NCBI GenBank assembly: GCA_905183005.1
Contig: CAJJDO010000055.1
Coordinates: forward strand, 359,132-423,131
Source of the DNA: Paramecium pentaurelia
Taxonomy: Eukaryota; Ciliophora; Oligohymenophorea; Peniculida; Parameciidae
Direction of reading: 5' to 3'
Length of the DNA: 64,000 nucleotides
The notes beneath the pieces were generated by a model, which saw only the letters and a program-made list of their open reading frames with translations, ran no database searches and had not been told where the DNA came from. Made by a program: the position numbers and the translations under genes. Of the stretch, positions 27,204 through 38,309 are shown piece after piece. The first letter of the stretch is position 1, and each line of letters starts with the position of its first letter.

Positions 27204-27767
27204 ATGAACTTCAATTAATAGGTATACCCAACATAAATCAAATCTCAAAAATCCATTAATTCTCATCATTAAAACTCCAAAAATTCTTATAAAAGATCAA
27301 TACCTAATACACCTCTCTTATCAAAGCATCCTAAAACAAATCGAATTAATACATTAGACGACTTAAATAATAATGAAAAATACTTAGATTTAAAAAATTT
27401 AAAGACTCCTATAACAAAATAAATATCCCTTGATACAGAGCCTTAGTACTTTAAGGGAAAGAGACCTTCAGATGTAGATAAGGCTAATTTTCTTTAAATT
27501 TAAACAGCTAGGACTGTGAGGTCTAGTTAAATTGATCAAAATAATACAATGAAAATACAGGCAACATAATAAATTTCAACGGAATAGAAGAACAAATATT
27601 ATTTCAAAAGCGAATCAATTAGTAATGAAAAGATTTTAGATTTGCTCTTAATGAATACATAAGAATTAAAAGGCTTTTTCTAGAAAGAGAAAGAACCTTT
27701 ACAAAGACCAAAACCAAGAATAAACAATATAAAAGGATTTCCTTCTGATTTCTTTTCTATATTGTGA
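27204..27767 (+). CDS. Small basic hypothetical protein
   Basis: An open frame of 187 residues starting MNFNQQVYPTQIKSQKS. It is rich in N, K, S, T and P, has several proline-directed S/T sites (RSIPNTPLLSKHP, LKTPITK), and ends PRINNIKGFPSDFFSIL. There is no recognised domain, signal or membrane segment. The frame is open upstream without an ATG back to about 27060, so a short upstream exon is possible. The composition suggests a disordered, perhaps phosphorylated, protein. Confidence 0.6.
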
Positions 27768-28161
27768 ATTTGATAATATAATAAATTTTTTGATTATATA
27801 TATCTTACTAATTATATTTAGATATTTGTCAGTTATTTATCTAGATACAATATTATATAAGTTTTCATCCTCAAATTTAAACAGTATTTAATTTCATTAT
27901 AATTCAAATTTCATATTATATTTTGATACTTATTCATTACAATGAAATAAATCTCAAGAATTCTAAGACTATATTTGATTTTCTTAATATATTTTTATAG
28001 TAATTCTATAGAACTAATATAAATTAATTAGAATGTCTTAATTAATTTTTAATAGTCACAAATTAAATAGAAATCCTGAAAATAATGGGGAACCGAGTCA
28101 ATCTAAAATTTTATCATCTATTAATAATTCACTTATTAAATTTATATTTTTAGTTTTAAAA
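27768..28161. other. Intergenic, nothing recognised
   Basis: A+T-rich DNA between two plus-strand genes, with no supported feature. Confidence 0.5.
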
Positions 28162-29584
28162 ATGTCTAATTCACCTGTGGTTTTGATTTGTATTTAAAAT
28201 CCAGACTTCATTAATATAACTGTGACTCATGTCTATTCAAACTTTATACAATTTGGAACAATAGAAAAAGTAAATCAATCATTCATATTTATAGATTTTA
28301 ATCTTTGAAAGAAATAAGCCAATTTGGAAAGCATTAGTATAGTTCGAGACCTAAAAGTCTGCAGAAAATGCATTGTAACTTAATAATACAATAATGCATG
28401 GCCTGTCAATTTTAGTGTATGAATCTAATCGTAAAGGACTTGACTTTTAAGCTCGCAATTAATATGCAAGATGTACTTGCCTTTTATTTAATAAGAGATT
28501 ATATTGCCCAATAAACCTAAGGCATAGTACATTCTACAGAACTTCCACGAAATGATTAGTTTAGTAAATGGTTGCCACATTCATAAGTATTACCTTAATC
28601 TCAAACTGGAATGCCTCCTTTGCCTAGTTAGTTAGTAGATACATTAAACTTTGAAAAAGTTGATGGCAATTCTTAATATGATTCAGAGGAAGAAGCAACA
28701 GATGATAAATAGGAGGATTTGTAATAAATTTATATGATTAATAACCCCCTGCAGTTCCCAACAATTTGTTAATACAATTGACAATAATTTAACATAGCTT
28801 TTAAAATTCTCTGAAGGACATCGCATATGTACATCTTAGTAACTTCCAAGCAATATGTAAGTAGAGAAGCAAATATTTTAATCTGAAATTCTTCCTCAAA
28901 GTATAATTATTATTATCTTTAGAAAAACTTATAACAAAAGTACTTTATGCAAATTGGTTTGATCCAAAGTAAACAACTATGTCTATGATCTATAACATTT
29001 TTAGTACTTTTGGGAATATACAAAAAATGATATTTTTTAAAACTAAATGTAACGTTTTGATAGAATACTCAACAGAAGTAAGTGTAAAGTTTCTGTTAAC
29101 AAACTTCAATGAAGGGAATCCAACATTGTTTGGGTAAAAATTAAAAGTAAATTCTAGTGTTAATATTAGGTTTATCCATCAAATTATGAATTCATATTCT
29201 TTAGAAATTGTGAGGAAGGTTAATTACCAAAGAATACTGAAGAGGAAGAATTTTATCTTGGGAATGAAGGTTCATTTAGATACAAAGATAATAATTTTAA
29301 ATATTTGGTGGCACCATCATAGTAAATAATGTTGACAAATCTGAAAAAGGAGTTTTGTGAAGAAGGCATAATTTATGATATATTTTCAAAGTTTGGTGTA
29401 ATTGAAAAAATAAAGTATTGTTTTATTTATTTAAAATAGAATATTTTGTGAAGAGAAGAATAAAAATAAATGTTTAATTAAATATCAAGATTTAGAATCT
29501 GCTATTTAGGCTATGGCAATAATGCATAATTATGAATACAATAAGAGAAAAATTCAGATTTTCTTTTCAAAAAATAAATCATGA
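28162..29584 (+). CDS. PTB/hnRNP-L-like RNA-binding protein with several RRMs
   Basis: Six introns (28270-28294, 28473-28497, 28721-28754, 28901-28922, 29147-29169, 29415-29439) leave 422 residues. The start (MSNSPVVLICIQNPDFINIT...YSNFIQFGTIEK) and KSAENALQLNNTIMHG form an RRM of the PTB/hnRNP-L type. A second RRM starts KLITKVLYANWFDPKQTTMSMIYNIFSTFGNIQKM. A third, near the C-terminus, reads MLTNLKKEFCEEGIIYDIFSKFGVIEKIK...CLIKYQDLESAIQAM. PTB-class proteins bind pyrimidine-rich RNA and regulate splicing or stability. An acidic linker separates the first two RRMs. Many tiny introns in one gene and the neighbouring Mei2-like gene make this a small RNA-binding neighbourhood. Confidence 0.82.
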
Positions 29585-29871
29585 AATTGCTTAAATTGTT
29601 ATTCTATTATTTAATAATATTATTGTTAATTTGTTCATTCTAGAGATATAGTAATAAAATCATTCTTTTTATATATTAAAAGGTTTTATTATGTGAATAA
29701 TTACATAATTTTAATGAGATTAATAATCATATACATCATATTAAACTTAACAAATACTATTTTTATTAATTATAACATAAGACTTAGTCTAAAAGTTACA
29801 TTTTATTTTAGTATGAATTTAGAATAGATGCTTAATTGTTTATACTATTCCTATTATCATTTAATTAAATA

Positions 29872-30887
29872 ATGAATAATAGCTTCAATAATTTTAGAGG
29901 ATGTTACAACCTTCCTGGTCATCGTAGTTTCAACTCTTAAAGTGACACATCTCTGTTTCGAAATAAGTAATCAAACTTCAAGAATGATCGCAATAATCAG
30001 CATAGCTCTAATGAAGAATTATTTGCTGATATTGAAAGATCTTGCAACATGAATGTGAGTGGAGAGTCACTTCCAACAAGTGAAGAAGAACATAGTCTCA
30101 TCGATTAAGCAATCGACTTGTTTTCAGGTATTGGTCTTGTAAACCTTTCCAGATACAAAAGTAATATTGCCCAAGCAATAAACAGACATTAGAGATGTGC
30201 AAGATCAAATGATAAAAGACATCAATCATGTTTTTGTAGATTCGTGTTATAAATCATATCTTTCGACAGAAATATTTGAACCCGAATTTCTTGAGAATAA
30301 TCAATCCTTAAAAGACTAATTCTATGAGAACAATCATAGACGTAAACGTAAAACGATATCGGATGAGGATTCCCATAATTTTATTGTACGAATTGATGGT
30401 ATTGAAGGAGATACAAGAACAACTGTCATGGTTAAAAATATCCCAAATAAATATACAATTCAAATGCTCAAAGAATTAATTGATTATCATCATTCAGCCT
30501 CTTATGATTTCCTTTATCTACCCATAGATTTTAAGGTATTAAATAATTTTCAATCCTTTTAGAATAAATGTAATATGGGTTATGCATTCATAAATTTTGT
30601 TGACAGTCAGATGATAACTTCATTTCACAATGAATTTCATGGTTAAAAGTGGCCTCATTTTAATAGTGAAAAAGTAATGAATTTCTTATCCTATTAGATA
30701 TGTCAATTGAGATATGCCAGAATATAAGGTAGATCAGCACTCTTACAACATTTCCAATTTTCAAGTGTCATGAACCAAAAAGATAAGAAACTTAAGCCAG
30801 TAATTGTACCTTAAAATGAACTATAACGTATACAATAGATGATTTAAGTATTCCTATTAATTATATTATTAGATGTAAAAATAATGA
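29872..30887 (+). CDS. Mei2-like RNA-binding protein
   Basis: Four introns (30128-30152, 30536-30562, 30674-30697, 30848-30872) leave 304 residues. The C-terminal half is the Mei2-type RRM: RTTVMVKNIPNKYTIQMLKELID, FLYLPIDFKNKCNMGYAFINF, and WPHFNSEKICQLRYARIQGR, the last being a hallmark of Mei2. In fission yeast Mei2 drives meiosis through a non-coding RNA; in plants the relatives act in meiosis and development. Whether this one acts in Paramecium meiosis is inference. The N-terminus is N/S/E-rich with no extra RRM. Introns two and three are multiples of three with no TGA, so retention would give longer but open proteins. The last intron only alters the final few residues. Confidence 0.88.
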
Positions 30888-31189
30888 AATTTAAAACAAT
30901 TTTGTTTAGGGAATATTGATAGCACATAGATCTCAATTTTGAGTATGCTCTTTAAGTCATATTCCCATTATTTAATTAATTATTTTGTTCACTTTTTTTT
31001 TCAATCTTTATGATACAGTTAATATAATCTATTTATATGGGGAAACCAAATTCTAATCTCTTTAAAAACTACTCCATCTCTATTCTAATTTCTTCTCCAC
31101 TTATATACTAAATCCCACTACTACTAGTGTTTGAAAAACTGAAAGAGACTTTAAGTGTAACTTTAAACTTTGGATTTCGAAAGTGTAAG

Positions 31190-32235
31190 TAAATATATAT
31201 TTATGTAGTACTCTTAATCTTCCATATTTTGAGGGCTTTCTAAAAGGTTCTTTTCCTTTTCAGAGTCTCTCATTTGCAAAACATAATTAACATTTCTTAA
31301 TTTCTCATATAAAATAAAATTTTTATTATTTAATTGAACAATTTGATTGATTCTTTCCTTTCTAATTGTATTTAATGTGATATTTGATTCTTGTTTAGTG
31401 ATTTAATAATTTTTTAGTATTACTTTTGTATTAATTAAAAGAACCTTATTGTTTATTAATGTTATTAGAAAGAATCTTAATATTCGAATTTATATTACTT
31501 GATCTAATCTAAATCAATTCATATTGATACAACAATGATTAATTTCAATATTCTAATCTAAAATTTAAAAATTGGAAAAAAATAAATGATAATTACTTAT
31601 ATTTTTCAGAACCTTAAGTTCTTTCCAATTAAACATTGATAAATCAATTGACTTCTAAATTATCAAAACTTAATTCATAAATACTTTGAAATATCGTATG
31701 AGAACAATTATTCAAATCTCAATATTTAAAAATTAAGATTTCATTTACTATAAAGCTTAGTTAATAGTTTGATAGATGAATGAACTATTTCGTAATCATA
31801 TTTATAATTATTCATTTTATTATGACAATTTCAATTCACAAATATTCTTCAGTACTTGTTGATTAGATATTCTGATATCCTGATGTTCTAATGTACTAAT
31901 TTTCTGATAATTCATTTTGTAAATTAATCAAATCTAGAAATTTTCTATTCTATTTTAAAGTCTTTTATTTTCTTTTGTTATGTCATTTGAGATCTAGGTC
32001 TTTTTATTATTATTATTAATTTATAGTTTTGATAGACTATGTTTAACATTGATTATTTTTAGAATTGGTTAGTATAAAGCTGTGCTTTTGTTATCCTTAA
32101 TGGCTTCAATTGGAGTAAACTTAATCAATAATTTTTTTAATTTTCTATATTAGATATAACTTATAAGTTACATTAATGGATAATTCATAAAGATGATTAG
32201 TAAAATAATAGGGATGTTTTGAGATCAGGCAATAT
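31190..32235 (-). pseudogene. Decayed coding region, original gene unclear
   Basis: Several minus-strand stretches look like protein but sit in different frames: KFTPIEAIKDNKSTALYQPILKI...KENKRLQNRIENF; LDLINLQNELSENQYIRTSGYQNIQ; and, at the far end, ITKQESNITLNTIRKERINQIVQLNNKNF...MRDSEKEKNLLESPQNMEDQEY. TGA codons and frame changes lie between them, and few GTA starts are available to splice them together. I read this as a gene remnant. An unspliced gene with odd introns remains possible. The first stretch has a short nucleotide resemblance to about 33250-33290 in the next gene upstream. Confidence 0.45.
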
Positions 32236-32273
32236 TGTCATTGTCATTTTCATTTTAAATATTAATTAATCAA

Positions 32274-33339
32274 TCAATTTCCATATTACTTTTCAAATTC
32301 CAGATGTTTTTCAAATACTTCTATTAATCCAATTTCATTTTCTTAATAATCTTAAACAACAGGATCAGCACTTTATATAATAAATAAAAATATACTTATA
32401 TCTATCTTGTTTATTCTTCTTCATTTTATTGTCTATCTATGTTGCTATAATTGAATTACTAAAAGCATTAAGAAAACTAAATAAATAAATAATTTATTAC
32501 TTCTAATCTCTTTTAAAATATTTCTCTACTTTTTCATCTGCCATATTAACTTTAGGAAACTATTGTATTCTAGGAGATTTATGAGTTGGACTTGGAATCA
32601 TGAAATTAAATGTGTATTTATGTTGTAATTTCTATACTTATGGATTTAGACTAAAGTTTTTAACATCTCTTAAATGTCCTTTAGGTCTTTAACGATCATT
32701 CAAATGTCCATAAACATTTTAATTATCATTTTTTTCAATAAAATCTGTAAATAATTCTATTCATATATTAATATTATTGCTCACCATGTTTACGTCCAAA
32801 ATGACTTGTATTTTACAATGTTCTATATGCTTACTAAAAAGTATAATCTTGATTTTTCACTTTAGGGGTTTACACAATATTTATCTGGTTTGTAACTGTA
32901 CTTATATATTTATTACATTTTCTACTTTACTAATCTTACATTATGAAAACCATCTGATGGTAGATTACTAAATTTCTATTCAGAAATGTTATAGAAATCA
33001 TAATTATTCAATGTATTGCTACGAAGTGAATCCCATTTACTTTTTGGTTTCTATTGTACTTTGATAAATGGATTGTCATAGCTTTCTCTACATATCAAAG
33101 TATTTGCATTTCTGAAATAAGAAGGCGACTCTAGAGAATTTCCAAATGCATATTAAGGCAATAATTTCTTGCCTCTTTTTCCTTTTACTGGTTCCTACAA
33201 TTAATAGGTATCAGTAAATGTGCTCCTTAAATACTTTGGCAATTCTTTGCTTTCTTGATTGCCTCGATTGGACTAGACTTTTTTTTAAGCGCATTACTCT
33301 CAAAAGCAATTAGGGTTGTTCTTCTTTGCCTGTAAGCAT
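32274..33339 (-). CDS. Hypothetical protein with five small introns
   Basis: A consistent model of 312 residues results from introns of 25, 25, 28, 24 and 25 nt. Readable stretches include KELPKYLRSTFTDTYQLQE, RGKKLLPQYAFGNSLESPSY, NTSHFGRKHELFTDFIEKND and YTFNFMIPSPTHKSPRIQQFPKVN. The composition is K/N/S/Q-rich with several SP sites and no membrane segment or signal. I recognise no domain. The first exon (MLTGKEEQPQLLLR) is short and the start is the least certain part. The fourth intron is a multiple of three and may be retained without harm. The gene ends just before the decayed region at 31190-32235. Confidence 0.6.
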
Positions 33340-33869
33340 TTAGATTGGACTTATTATATTTTTAATATTATATATTTACAAATATTTATATCATTATTAT
33401 CATATATATATATATATAATTAAAATATTTACAATTCATAGTTATAAAATCCTTAAAATGATTAGGATTTATAAATATTATCATTCCTTATTTAATATTG
33501 AATTGTTATAATTTATAAAATTTTAGATTAGGATTTAATCTATAGAATAAATCAAACGCTATATCAATGCATCATTAAATTAGAGTGTGACTTATAAAAA
33601 GTATAGATATGATTAAAGATTATGATGAGGTAGTTATGATAAAATGAAATAATTATATAACAGTAATTTTATACTGTTAATTAGTAAGATAAATTAATAA
33701 ACTAATATCAATAGTAATTGATTTTTATTAATTGAATAAGAGTGTGAAAAGTCATTTCTGTCAAAATGGATTGTAATATAAAATTGTACAAGAATTTATA
33801 AAAGAGTTGATTATCTAATTAAATTTGATACAAATATTTATATGAACTAAATTAAAGTTATGTATATAA
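33340..33869. other. Intergenic with (AT)n microsatellite
   Basis: A+T-rich spacer with an uninterrupted AT repeat of about 18 nt near 33400-33418. Nothing else supported. Confidence 0.6.
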
Positions 33870-35003
33870 TCAATTATTTCTTAAATTGTTAACATATTTT
33901 CTATTGTTTCCCAAACATATTAATAAAAGTGTCATAAAGACAAAACATATGATGTCAGCTAAAAGTACTAACATACAGATATTATTAACATCATAAGCAG
34001 CCAAACGATCTAATTCTAAATCTAATGGTTCTTCTATTAATAAGAAATACATTAATTAAGGAGTAAAGAAAAGTATTTCTAATGATTTCATAATAAAATT
34101 TTGAACTTAAAAAAATCCATTACTCTTTTATTTTAAAAATATGAATTAACATTCAGGAGGAATTAAAACAATATATGTTTTAAGTATCAAAAGCCATCTA
34201 TTTAAAGAATTCACTTATTATTAAAGTTACCTTAATTATAATTCATCTTATCCATTTCTTATTACCATAGAATTACATTTGATCAATAATTAATCTCTTT
34301 CATTAATAGTCTTATTAAACCAAGCTTCATAAGTATCATAAACAATTTTAATCCTTGCATCTCTAGTATATTCACCAACACATAGTAATTTATAGATTAT
34401 CAATATAAATATTACTCTAATTCCAATAAAAGAACCAGGAATCCACCAATAAAATTAAGTCATTATTTCTTCACTATTTTCATCTTCAACTTAATTATTG
34501 TAATCATTTTATATCACATAAAATATGACTATTGCCACATAACCAATTCTTAAGCTAATATTCAACCAAATATATAAATTCATTAGATATCTAACCCATC
34601 TATTCTTATTTAACAATTTTATCAAAGTAGCAGAAGTATCAAAAGAACATTCTTATTAAAATCTCTTTCTTTATGGTCTCGTTCTCAACAACAACGTTTC
34701 AACTCGATTCCTTTTTACTTGTCCTATTGGAACAACCTATCTTTTTCTAGGTACTAATTCAGATAACTATGTTCCATTAATTCCATTATAGAGCAATGGC
34801 TCCATACTAGATTCTTGAATACTCCTTAATTATAAGGTATTCCTATTCTTTTATTAAGGGCGAACATATACAGTTGGCCGATTTTGCCTATTTTCTATAA
34901 TATCAAATAATATACGTTATTAATCAAACTCAAACACAGAGTGGAATCCATCTTATTCAAAATTATCTCTACAAGTCATGTAAGAACTTCTTTCTGATTT
35001 CAT
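33870..35003 (-). CDS. Multipass membrane protein, function unknown
   Basis: One 33-nt intron leaves 366 residues. The first 140 residues are cytosolic-like, with RP/R-rich stretches (RPTVYVRPQQKNRN, VPRKRQVVPIGQVKRNRVE). Membrane segments follow: LYIWLNISLRIGYVAIVIFYVI (about 155-177), WWIPGSFIGIRVIFILIIYKLL (about 200-222), WLLILKTYIVLIPPECQFIFL (about 270-290) and NICMLVLLADIICFVFMTLLLICL (about 337-360). Between them an EYTRDARIKIVYDTYEAWFN loop is conserved-looking. No catalytic motif, RING or ion-channel signature was seen. The family was not recognised. Confidence 0.75.
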
Positions 35004-35413
35004 TTATATATTAAAAACAAAAACAAAATTATTGTAATTTAGTTTTTCATTTATTATTAACTCATAAAATTGGTTATAACTTATAATCATTACAATTAGT
35101 CTTACACAAACTATAGTATTGCTATATGATATAATATATAATATTTGTTATATTATAAAATATCATTAATCTAATGTTTTTACTTAAAATTACAATCAAA
35201 TTCTTAATTTATGTATTTTTATCAAAAAACCTTAAAATTTTGTATTTTTTAAAAACTCTTAGAAACAATACTCAAAAACTATTTATAAATTTAAAACTAC
35301 AGAAAAGTACAATGATGAACTCAAGAATTAAATGATTTTTTAATAAACATAAATTGTTACCTCTATCAGTAGATTGACTAATATAATTAAATAATAATTA
35401 CTAAGAGAAAAAC
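35004..35413. other. Intergenic between divergent genes
   Basis: A+T-rich DNA that should hold two promoters; no motif stands out. Confidence 0.5.
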
Positions 35414-36365
35414 ATGGAGACAAATTAAGAAATCGTACTTCTAAAAGAGTCTTTCTTGGAATTTGTCAATAAAGTGTTACCTATTTTAAAAGGAGAAGTC
35501 TTGGAATTATTTAACTCAAAATGGATTCCCTTAAAAAAATTACTCTCTGACCCCTCAAAAAATGCTAGTGAGATTTTCATTCTAGTCTCATCAATGTCTT
35601 CCCTTAAAAAAAGTAATTCTTCTTTTATTTCAACTAATTCCCCAAATTCTGATTGTAGCATCTAAAATAAATAAGGAATAGCAAATCAATCAACTAAAAG
35701 TAAAGAATAGATTGAGTTAAAAAAAGAAATAACAAAAGTAAAAGAATAAGCAAATCCTTTGTATTACAAAGAATTAAAAATTGGTATTTGTAATCCTATA
35801 TAGTCAATTAAGAGATAAATAAGAACTTCTTTCTCAATACTCCAAGAACAAGACCTACTTCTTAAAAAGACTTAGAATGCAATAATAATACAAGAGGATA
35901 TGAAGAAGATATTAAAGCAAAAATACTTAGAGATGATATAAAATGTAAATTAAGAATTTATTATAATATAATTTAGTTTTAAATCAATTAAGAAGTGCTA
36001 CACCTGAAAAGAAAACATCTATATGTATTAATTTGAATTTGGATTCAAAAATTTAAGATGCTATTCTATAATTTAAGAAGAATAGTTCTATTTTAAAGAC
36101 TGTTCATGAAAGAAGCTCAGAAGTTATTACACCTTAAAGTCCTAAATGTGTTAATTAAGAATCTCCTCTATTATATTATCATAAACCTATGAATTAATAC
36201 ATTTAAAATCCAGTAATCAGAGAATAATTAAATAGTGATGGATTAAAAGGATATAGTATTTATTCAAAAAATGGTATTGGTTAACCTATATAATTTGATA
36301 ATCAATTTCAGATGATGGTTCAGCAATACAAAAATAATTTAATCTATAAAAAGTTATATTTTTGA
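35414..36365 (+). CDS. Hypothetical coiled-coil-like protein
   Basis: Introns of 20 and 32 nt leave 299 residues. The N-terminal 60 residues form predicted helices (METNQEIVLLKESFLEFVNKVLPILKGEVLELFN), then an S/N-rich stretch, then K/E-rich helices (QIELKKEITKVKEQANPLYYKELK; YEEDIKAKILRDDIKFLNQL). The C-terminal 120 residues are S/N/Q/P-rich and probably disordered. No domain or membrane segment was recognised. The 20-nt intron is at the lower limit for Paramecium, but removing it links two strong coding frames. Confidence 0.65.
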
Positions 36366-36437
36366 AGGGATTAGTGATATTAGTAGTAAGATAATTGTAA
36401 TTTATTTTTAATTTAAAGGAAGCAATAAATTATTTAT

Positions 36438-36770
36438 TCAAGATTATTCTAATAATGAACGAAGCAAATCAATCTCATTTTGTAATGCCTCTTTTTTTTT
36501 ATTCCATTTGATTTCTTTATTACGATACCTTGTAATCAATTTGGTTGTTCTTACATATATTTCCTTCAATTCTTATTCCTTAACTTCACCAATATATTCA
36601 TACTTATTGTGCCAAATCTTAAGTGTTTAACATTTCAAACAACCATCTTTCTCTTTCAAATTTAGTCATTTCAACAGGTAATTTGTGTGATCGTTATGAC
36701 AATTTTCTTTACAATGAATAATAATCTAAACTTGAACATGGCTTTTGTTAAGATGTGACCTTACTGTTTT
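36438..36770 (-). pseudogene. Possible decayed Cys-containing coiled-coil gene
   Basis: A single minus-strand frame of about 110 codons reads SHLNKSHVQVQIIIHCKENCHNDH, then an in-frame TGA, then LNLKEKDGCLKCQTLKIWHNKYEYIGEVKEQELKEI and a basic helical end (YRNKEIKWNKKKEALQNEIDLLRSLLEQS). The pairs of Cys/His before and after the TGA suggest a former zinc-binding unit. No ATG is evident in front and no canonical GTA-AG intron removes the TGA, so I call a relic with low confidence. A short real gene with an unusual intron is the alternative. Confidence 0.35.
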
Positions 36771-36996
36771 TCTCTGATAAAATATTTAATAGTTTCTATT
36801 TCATATCAGTTTAGCTTTATATTTTAGTATTCGAATTTGACATTAATTAAAATAACAAGTGATATTTTAATAATTAAAATCAAAATTCTCATCAAAGTAT
36901 TATAATTGATAAATTGAATAATAGATTTCACTAATAATGAATGTAAAATAGAATAGATTTTTTATTTGTTTTAATAATGTAATGTAATTATACTTT

Positions 36997-37552
36997 TCAT
37001 AATCTTCTTCCTCTTCTACCACCTGGTCTTCTAGTTGAATCTGTTGGAATTGGTGTGACATCTTCAATTCTACCAATTTTTAATCCCAAACGAGCTAGAG
37101 CTCTAAGAGCAGCTTAAGCTCCTGGTCCTGGTTATCTAGTATCAACACCTTAATTATTTGAATTATTAAAATACCTCCTCTGGCTCTCAATTTAATATGT
37201 AAAGCATTAATTTTAAGTGTTTTCAATTTTTCATAAACATCTTTGGCTGCTTGCATAGCTGCATATGGTGAAGATTCTTCTCTGTCTGATTTGACTTTCA
37301 TTCCTCCTGTTACTCTTGCAAGTGTTTCTCTGCCTGTCAAATCTGTAATATGTATAAAGGTATCATTCCAAGTAGAGAGAATATGAGCAACTCCAAAAAC
37401 TAATTCATTTCCAGCAACATTTGGTCCTAATGTAGCAACAACTTCTTTAGGTTAATCATCTCCTTAATTCTTTTTTCCTTTCTTTCCTTTAGCTTATTAT
37501 GCAACAGGTTATACTTTATTGTCAGCCTAAATTAAATTCCTAAACATACCAT
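36997..37552 (-). CDS. RPS14: 40S ribosomal protein uS11 (RPS14)
   Basis: Small-subunit platform protein near the mRNA exit. The spliced product is 168 residues. The ATG codon is followed directly by a 23-nt intron, so exon 1 is a single codon; a second intron of 26 nt splits the RARGG region. Family signatures: HILSTWNDTFIHITDLTGRETLARVTGGMKVKSDREESSPYAAM, LHIKLRARGG, and the C-terminal TPIPTDSTRRPGGRRGRRL, essentially invariant in eukaryotes. The N-terminal extension (about 35 residues, K/G/Q-rich) is longer than in animals. It is co-oriented with eL19 111 nt upstream. Confidence 0.97.
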
Positions 37553-37663
37553 TTCACCTAAAAAATTTTTAAATCTTTTTTAATATAAAAAAATAGAAAT
37601 TAAATTTAATATGATGGAAATTATATAGATATATATATTGTACTATGCAAATGTTTAAAAACA

Positions 37664-38266
37664 TCATTCAGCTGCTAATTTGTTTTAAGTTTTCTTCACT
37701 CTTTAAGCTTTATTCTTTTCTCTTCTATCATTTTATTCCTTCTCAATTTTATCAACTCTAACTTTTTCTTATTTTGTTTCATGAATTGCTTCTATAAGCA
37801 CTTTCTTGTTTTTATATTGATTACCTTTTGATGCCAAATAGAATTCATGATATCTAAGTAAAATATTATAAAAATTATTTACTATTATCTATCAATCTTT
37901 TTGGCAGCTCTATATTTTCTTAATAATCTTCTTAAAACTCTTTATCTACGAATCCATAATACTTTAGTTGGCATTCTAGCCTCTCTTGTACCTCTTCTCT
38001 TACCAGTACCAGTGTGTCTGCCTAAATGAATGAATAATAATTCAAATACCTCTTCTTTTAGCTTCAAGATATCTTCTTGCTCTAGCTCTTGAATGTATTG
38101 TTCTCAATCTTCTCATAATAAGTCCATCTTTAATTAATTTTCTAATTGACATTCTTGAATTTGCCAAACTGATTTCACTAGCTTCATTTGGATCCAACCA
38201 AACTCTATTAATACCTACTTTCAACTATGTGGATGCCAATCTTTTCTAGAGACGGAGATTAACCAT
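37664..38266 (-). CDS. RPL19: 60S ribosomal protein eL19 (RPL19)
   Basis: Large-subunit protein that makes an intersubunit bridge. The 181 residues start MVNLRLQKRLASTQLKVG and continue VWLDPNEASEISLANSRMSIRKLIKDGLI, RHTGTGKRRGTREARMPTKVLWIRRQRVLRRLLRKYR, and a long basic C-terminal helix, all classic for eL19. Two introns (28 and 29 nt) interrupt it, the first inside the RRGRHTGTGKR block. It faces the gene at 38310 head to head with only 43 nt between start codons, so the two share a very compact bidirectional promoter. Confidence 0.97.
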
Positions 38267-38309
38267 TAAAAAATTAATATCTAAATATTTAAATTTTTAT
38301 ATATTTATT

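Noticed and set aside
33400..33418. AT dinucleotide run as a possible origin or regulatory element
   Set aside because: Such runs are common in these spacers, and nothing else marks this site.
35425..35661. Minus-strand open frame opposite the gene at 35414
   Set aside because: The plus strand extends much further with introns that keep frame; the reverse frame stays short.
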